From NCBI GenBank assembly GCA_021736965.1, contig JAIPEV010000044.1, positions 1 through 11,349 on the forward strand: 11,349 nucleotides of DNA. The letters are read 5' to 3'. The notes beneath the pieces were generated by a model. It had not been told where the DNA came from and made no database searches. It saw only the letters and a list, made by a program, of their open reading frames with translations. The position numbers and the translations under genes are program-made. This document shows, in pieces, positions 7,633 through 11,349 of this stretch (position 1 is the first letter of the stretch; every line of letters starts with the position of its first letter). The stretch is from Halanaerobiales bacterium (lineage in GTDB: Bacteria; Bacillota; Halanaerobiia; Halanaerobiales; M55B127).

Positions 7633-8125
7633 AATATCGTTCACCATTGTAAAAAGTTTTATAAAAAAGATAATAAATCAATAATGATAAAACTGCATTA
7701 TAAATTGAAACTGGAAGAATCTTTTTAGTAAATGCAGTCCAATAATTGATATTGAACATTAAATGTTCGGTTAAAAATATAGTTAAAAAATGATATATAA
7801 TCGAAGCTGAAAAAGCTACCGAAGGTGGTAAAAGAAAATTACCTTTATAAAAATGTCCTTCTAATAAACCAGACAAAAATCCAAGAGGTACTTTAATAAT
7901 AGTATTTACAGATATGAATCCACCTAAAAAAACATCCTGCAGTAATCCACCCAAAAATCCAACTAAAAGGCCAGTTCTAGGACCTTCTAAAATTGATATT
8001 ACAACTATTATCACTAATAGGAAATCAGGCCTAATATTCCATGGTGTAAGAAAAGAAAAAAGGGTGACTTGCAGGATTAATCCGGCTATTAAAATCAAGG
8101 TGAATATTAAATTACGGTTCAACAA
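7622..8125 (-). CDS. mreD: Rod shape-determining membrane protein MreD
   Basis: A 167-residue, very hydrophobic protein with about five predicted membrane helices. The segment RPDFLLVIIVVISILEGPRTG followed by GFLGGLLQDVFLGG (about 32-69 together) is typical of MreD. MreD is an integral membrane partner of MreC, MreB and RodA/PBP2 in the elongation complex. The start is one of two tandem TTG codons (8125 or 8122). AGGAGGG (8135-8129) is 3-4 nt from the first and 6-7 nt from the second, so the second may be the true start, one residue shorter. That ribosome-binding site overlaps the mreC stop TAG, so mreC-mreD translation should be coupled. The 3' end overlaps mrdA by 11 nt. Confidence 0.92.
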   Translation of the reverse strand: MLNRNLIFTLILIAGLILQVTLFSFLTPWNIRPDFLLVIIVVISILEGPRTGLLVGFLGGLLQDVFLGGFISVNTIIKVPLGFLSGLLEGHFYKGNFLLPPSVAFSASIIYHFLTIFLTEHLMFNINYWTAFTKKILPVSIYNAVLSLLIYYLFYKTFYNGERYYEK

Positions 8126-8133
8126 AAGCCCTC

Positions 8134-8958
8134 CTAAAAATCTTTAATGACCAAAACTTCCTCTATTGTATTTATTGTACTGTATAGTTTTATTTGAGCA
8201 CTTAGTGATAATCCATAATTATCTGAATTAATCTCTAATACCTCTCCAATTGGTAATCCTTTAGGGTAGTTGTTAGAAAATCCGGATGTAACTATCACAT
8301 CTCCCTTTTTAATATCGGCATCCCAAGATATCTTTTCCATAATATTTATTTTTTTATCATTAAGCTGTCCTCTTACAACTCCTACAGCTCTGGATTCATT
8401 TCTACTAACAATACCACCAACCATAAATTCAGGATCATAAATTAGTGATACCTGAGAACTACTTGAACCAACATAGTCAATATTTCCTACTAAAGAACCT
8501 TGATAACTAACAACAGGCATCTTGTTAAATATACCGTCGTTTGACCCCTTATCAATAATTAGCTTATTTTCCCATAAAGAAGGGCTAAAGCCAATCACTT
8601 TTGCTCCCATTGTTGTATACGGTATTTGTTCTTTAAAAGATAATAATTTTCTTAGCCTTTCATTTTCTTTTTTATAACTTTCCAATATTGAATTTTCTAA
8701 CCTTAATGAAGCATTCTTTTCTTCTAAAAAACGATTCTGTTTTAAAACTTTATTTACATTAAAAAGTCCCTTCCAATAAGTAACTGTACTGTCATAAATT
8801 TTTGTAAAATATTCTATTGGTGGACTAAGTAAATTATAAATACCTCTCTCAGCATACTGAAAGTAATGTATATTAATATTAAAAAAATATAATAAACCCA
8901 CTAAAATCAATATCACAGCAATTATTAAGACAAGTATTAATCTTCCTTTGCTACCCAA
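8134..8958 (-). CDS. mreC: Rod shape-determining protein MreC
   Basis: A 274-residue bitopic protein. It has a short cytoplasmic start, a membrane helix (about 7-28), a coiled coil (about 68-110) and the extracytoplasmic double beta-barrel domain. The latter includes AKVIGFSPSLWENKLIIDKG (119-138), GIFNKMPVVSYQGSLVG and a GDVIVTSGFSNNYPKGLPIG stretch typical of the family. MreC links the cytoplasmic MreB filament to PBP2 and activates it on the outer face of the membrane. The start is TTG 8958, preceded 6 nt upstream by GGGGGAG, which overlaps the mreB stop TAG at 8971. Length is in the normal range. The mreB-mreC gap is 12 nt. Confidence 0.95.
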   Translation of the reverse strand: MGSKGRLILVLIIAVILILVGLLYFFNINIHYFQYAERGIYNLLSPPIEYFTKIYDSTVTYWKGLFNVNKVLKQNRFLEEKNASLRLENSILESYKKENERLRKLLSFKEQIPYTTMGAKVIGFSPSLWENKLIIDKGSNDGIFNKMPVVSYQGSLVGNIDYVGSSSSQVSLIYDPEFMVGGIVSRNESRAVGVVRGQLNDKKINIMEKISWDADIKKGDVIVTSGFSNNYPKGLPIGEVLEINSDNYGLSLSAQIKLYSTINTIEEVLVIKDF

Positions 8959-8970
8959 TTTTTACTCCCC

Positions 8971-10008
8971 CTATGACAGTTTTTTTGGGGTAATTAACAG
9001 TTCTTTAATTTTATCTAATTCTTCAAGAGCAATTCCTGTCCCATTAACAACACAGTCTAAGGGGTCTTCAGCTAAATATACTGGCATCTGTGTAATGTCA
9101 ATTAAAAGTTTATCAATATCATGTAATAAAGCACCACCACCAGTAAGTATAATTCCCCTCCCCATTACATCTGAAGCTAATTCGGGAGGTGTCTTTTCTA
9201 AAGTCCTTTTAACTGCATCTAAAATACTGCTAACTGGTTCTTTTAAAGCTTCTTTTATTTCATTTGAATTAATCGAAACTGTCTTAGGTAAACCATTTAC
9301 CAAATCACGACCTTTTATTTCTTTTGTTAAGCCTCCATTGTCACCTGTAGCAGTTCCTATATCGATCTTTATCTGTTCTGCTGTTCTTTCTCCAATCATC
9401 AGTTTATATTTTCTCTTAATATATTGAGCAATAGCCTCATCCATTTCATCTCCACCGATCCTAATCGAACTACTTGTTACTATTCCACCCAAAGAAATTA
9501 CTGCAACCTCTGTAGTGCCACCACCTATATCGACTATCATATTTCCAGTTGGTTCATTAATAGGAAGTCCAGCCCCAATTGCAGCTGCCATCGGTTCTTC
9601 AATTAAAAACGCACTCCTAGCACCAGCTTGGAGAGCAGCATCAATTACCGCTCTTTTTTCTACTTCAGTAACTCCTGAAGGAACACATATTATGATTCTA
9701 GGTCTTACCAATCTGTTCCTCTTATGAGCCTTTCTAATAAAATGTCTTAACATAGTTTCTGTTACATCAAAATCAGCAATAACACCATCTTTCATTGGTC
9801 TTACCGCTTTTATATTACCAGGTGTTCTACCAATCATGTTTTTTGCTTCATTACCCACAGCTATTATTTTTTTGTCTCTTTCTTTTAATGCTACAACTGA
9901 AGGCTCTCTAATAATTATTCCTTTACCCTTTACATATACCAATGTGTTTGCTGTTCCTAAATCTATACCCATATCACGGGAAAAAGGTGCACTTAAAAAA
10001 TTAAACAA
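8971..10008 (-). CDS. mreB: Actin-like rod shape protein MreB
   Basis: A 345-residue actin-fold ATPase. Visible nucleotide-binding motifs are phosphate 1, DLGTANTLVYVKGKG (16-30), phosphate 2, VDIGGGTTEVAVIS, and the adenosine motif around ILTGGGALL. IGGDEMDEAI and GERTAEQIKIDIG are characteristic of MreB/Mbl. An N-terminal amphipathic stretch (MFNFLSAPFS) suits membrane binding. Filaments of MreB move along the membrane with the wall-synthesis complex and set cell width. The start is TTG 10008, with AAGGAGG (10024-10018) 9 nt upstream. Position directly before mreC and mreD marks it as the primary MreB rather than an Mbl or MreBH paralogue. Confidence 0.98.
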   Translation of the reverse strand: MFNFLSAPFSRDMGIDLGTANTLVYVKGKGIIIREPSVVALKERDKKIIAVGNEAKNMIGRTPGNIKAVRPMKDGVIADFDVTETMLRHFIRKAHKRNRLVRPRIIICVPSGVTEVEKRAVIDAALQAGARSAFLIEEPMAAAIGAGLPINEPTGNMIVDIGGGTTEVAVISLGGIVTSSSIRIGGDEMDEAIAQYIKRKYKLMIGERTAEQIKIDIGTATGDNGGLTKEIKGRDLVNGLPKTVSINSNEIKEALKEPVSSILDAVKRTLEKTPPELASDVMGRGIILTGGGALLHDIDKLLIDITQMPVYLAEDPLDCVVNGTGIALEELDKIKELLITPKKLS

Positions 10009-10030
10009 CTTGATATTCCTCCTTTATAGC

Positions 10031-10723
10031 TCAAATTATATTTTTGTCTTTCATGCTAATATATTTTCTATCACCAATAATTATATGATCTAAAAGCTCA
10101 ATACCTATTATTTCGCCAGACGACATTAATTTTTTTGTGACATCTATGTCATTTTTACTAGGTGTAGGATCACCACTAGGATGATTGTGTATTAAGATCA
10201 AAGATGCGCAACTTTTTTTAATTGCTTTTTTAAAAACCTCACGGGGATGAACAATAGAACTGTCTAAGCCACCTTTTGAAATTAATTCCTTAGCAATAAC
10301 TTTGTTTTTTACATCTAAAAGTAGTACATATAAATGTTCCTGTTTTAAAAATCTTAATTCTGACATAAATGTAGATCCTACATCTTCTGGACCATTAATA
10401 AATAATTTTTCTTTATTACTATATGAATTTATTCTTTTACTTAATTCTATGACTGCGCAAAGCTGAGTACTTTTTGCTAATCCTATACCATCATACTTCA
10501 TAAACTCTTCTGGAGCAAAGTTAATCAAATTATTAAGACCCTGATTTTGATTAATTAAATAGTTAGCTAATTCTAAAGCTGTTTTTCCTTTACTTCCAGT
10601 CCTAATAATTAGTGCAATCAATTCTTCTGTACTAAGAGTTTTACTTCCATATTTTAACATCTTTTCTCTTGGTCTTTTTTCTACCGGCATCTCTTTAATA
10701 GTATATTTGTAGTCAGATTGAAT
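10031..10723 (-). CDS. radC: RadC-family JAMM/MPN protein, probable ATT start
   Basis: RadC (UPF0758) with an N-terminal helix-hairpin-helix-like part and a C-terminal JAMM/MPN metalloprotease-like domain. The metal motif is H-x-H-x10-D, His179, His181 and Asp192 in HNHPSGDPTPSKND (230-residue numbering). Despite the name, a DNA repair role is not supported by later work and its function is unknown. The first in-frame ATG is at 10690 (219 residues), but it has no spaced ribosome-binding site, whereas AAGGAGG (10741-10735) directly follows the maf stop. The frame is open upstream and encodes YTIKEMPVEKRPREK, whose YTIKE part matches the usual IRDMP/IKDMP-type RadC beginning. The best-placed start is ATT 10723, 11 nt from the site (longish). 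Family call is firm; the start is tentative. Confidence 0.9.
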   Translation of the reverse strand: MQSDYKYTIKEMPVEKRPREKMLKYGSKTLSTEELIALIIRTGSKGKTALELANYLINQNQGLNNLINFAPEEFMKYDGIGLAKSTQLCAVIELSKRINSYSNKEKLFINGPEDVGSTFMSELRFLKQEHLYVLLLDVKNKVIAKELISKGGLDSSIVHPREVFKKAIKKSCASLILIHNHPSGDPTPSKNDIDVTKKLMSSGEIIGIELLDHIIIGDRKYISMKDKNII

Positions 10724-10734
10724 TTTAAACCGAT

Positions 10735-10741
10735 CCTCCTT
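10735..10741 (-). promoter_or_regulatory. Ribosome-binding site of radC
   Basis: On the minus strand AAGGAGGAT follows the TAA stop of maf at once. It is a near-perfect Shine-Dalgarno, yet the first ATG of radC is 44 nt further on. The in-frame codon nearest a workable distance that could initiate is ATT at 10723, with an 11-nt spacer. This site argues that radC starts upstream of ATG 10690. Confidence 0.6.
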
Positions 10742-10742
10742 G

Positions 10743-11321
10743 TTAAATAATCTCTATATTAAAACTTTTTAATGCTATTGATAGTTTATGAATTGGTAGA
10801 CCCATTACAGTAAAATATGATCCAGTAATTCTCTTAACAAAAATACCACCTTTACTCTGAATAGCATATGAACCAGCTTTATCCATAGGTTCTCCAGTTT
10901 TAATATATCTTTCTATTTCATTATCATCAATCTTTCTCATTTCAACCTCAGTTTTATCAAAATCAAGATAAGGAGTGTCATCTCCTGTAGAAATCAAAGC
11001 GATCCCTGTATAAACATAATGAACATTGTCGCTCAATAATTTCAACATTCTACTAGCATCCTGCTCATCATCTGGTTTATTAAGAATCTTATTATCAAAA
11101 ACCACTACAGTATCAGCAGAGATAACCACTGCATTTTCTACAATATTAGCAACCTTAAAAGCCTTTCTTAATGATAGTTTTTGAACTAACTTTTCAGGTT
11201 CTACCATATCACAGTTGCTTTCATCTATGTTACTTGGCATAGTTGTAAACTTTATATTTAATCTATTAAGTAACTCTTTTCTTCGATTAGATGAAGATGC
11301 AAGTATAATTTTATTATTCAT
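10743..11321 (-). CDS. maf: Maf-type nucleotide pyrophosphatase (dTTP/UTP type)
   Basis: A 192-residue Maf/HAM1-fold protein, full length for the family. Visible motifs are the N-terminal ILASSSNRRKELL (6-18), the SADTVVV segment with the probable catalytic Asp70, and KAGSYAIQSKGG (128-139) followed by FVKRITGSYFTVMGLP. These match the YhdE/Maf branch, which hydrolyses dTTP, UTP and modified pyrimidine nucleotides to the monophosphate, a housecleaning role also linked to septum or division arrest in Bacillus. The start is ATG 11321; upstream there is only a weak GGATTGAT, and a stop codon overlaps the start as TAATG, which suggests re-initiation after an upstream gene. radC follows 20 nt or so downstream. 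Confidence 0.93.
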   Translation of the reverse strand: MNNKIILASSSNRRKELLNRLNIKFTTMPSNIDESNCDMVEPEKLVQKLSLRKAFKVANIVENAVVISADTVVVFDNKILNKPDDEQDASRMLKLLSDNVHYVYTGIALISTGDDTPYLDFDKTEVEMRKIDDNEIERYIKTGEPMDKAGSYAIQSKGGIFVKRITGSYFTVMGLPIHKLSIALKSFNIEII

Positions 11322-11349
11322 TATTTATCAATCCATTTTAGCTCATTTG
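11321..11349 (-). CDS. Possible C-terminal tail of an upstream gene (partial)
   Basis: One minus-strand frame entering from the window edge is open for eight codons (NELKWIDK) and ends with TAA at 11323-11321, overlapping the maf ATG by one base. The arrangement and the weak ribosome-binding site of maf suggest a coupled upstream gene, but eight codons are too few to identify it, and stops in the other two frames would equally fit a short intergenic stretch. Confidence 0.3.

Larger units (their letters stand above)
962..11321 (-). other. Cell-shape and division polycistronic unit
   Basis: Eleven complete genes from maf to the radical SAM gene, continuing into DUF2344 and rng, share one strand, with gaps of at most about 50 nt and overlaps at mreD-mrdA and radical SAM-DUF2344. 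Several ribosome-binding sites overlap the preceding stop codon (mreB-mreC, mreC-mreD, minE-rodA). No GC-rich hairpin followed by a T-run is visible between genes. The unit holds the elongation machine (MreBCD, RodA, PBP2) and the full MinCDE oscillator. That it is a single transcript is inferred from layout only. Confidence 0.7.

Noticed and set aside
7633..7647. ATG 7647 as the mrdA start
   Set aside because: No ribosome-binding site precedes it, whereas GGTGA is 8 nt before ATG 7632, which also gives the usual short tail before the membrane helix.
7914..8147. Plus-strand frame of 77 codons opposite mreD
   Set aside because: Lysine/proline-rich antisense of a membrane protein gene, with no independent support.
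8948..9427. A 159-codon plus-strand open frame antisense to mreB
   Set aside because: It lies wholly opposite well-conserved mreB and the mreC junction, has no recognisable domain, and is explained by the complementary codon bias of mreB.
1..11349. Mobile element, CRISPR array, toxin-antitoxin, riboswitch or RNA gene
   Set aside because: No transposase, integrase, regularly spaced repeats or tRNA/rRNA-like sequence was seen; all space is taken by tightly packed core genes.

Overview
The window is AT-rich bacterial chromosome with every supportable gene on the minus strand, so transcription runs from high to low coordinates. The gene content points to an anaerobic Firmicute of the Clostridia type: a maf-radC-mreBCD-mrdA-minCDE-rodA block followed by the TIGR03960/TIGR03936 pair and an RNase E/G gene. 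The protein style, AT-richness and a complete MinCDE system including MinE would fit Halanaerobiales or a relative. That lineage guess is an inference and was not checked by any search.

Layout in the direction of transcription: a possible tail of an upstream gene (11349-11321); maf (nucleotide pyrophosphatase); radC (JAMM/MPN protein); mreB, mreC, mreD (cell-shape scaffold); mrdA (class B PBP2 transpeptidase); minC, minD, minE (division-site placement); rodA (SEDS glycosyltransferase); a B12-binding-type radical SAM protein (TIGR03960); its partner (TIGR03936/DUF2344); and the first 89 codons of rng (RNase E/G), which runs off the low-coordinate edge. Intergenic gaps range from overlaps to about 50 nt. 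No convincing terminator or internal promoter was seen, so the whole window reads as one polycistronic unit whose promoter and terminator lie outside it. No stretch over 300 bases lacks a gene.

Functionally, MreB/MreC/MreD with RodA and PBP2 form the lateral-wall elongation machine, and MinC/MinD/MinE keep FtsZ rings away from the poles. Having both in one transcription unit would let elongation and septum placement be co-expressed. Maf and RadC often accompany mreB in Firmicutes, and rng sits near mreBCD-maf in Enterobacteria as well.

The main unusual feature is translational. minE has no ATG, GTG or TTG start. Its best start is an ATC codon 8 nt after a strong ribosome-binding site, so a caller limited to ordinary starts would miss it. 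radC may likewise begin at an ATT upstream of its first ATG. Four more genes (mreB, mreC, mreD, minD) start with TTG. I found no mobile element, CRISPR array, RNA gene or new multi-gene system; apart from the start codons this is a well-conserved core region.
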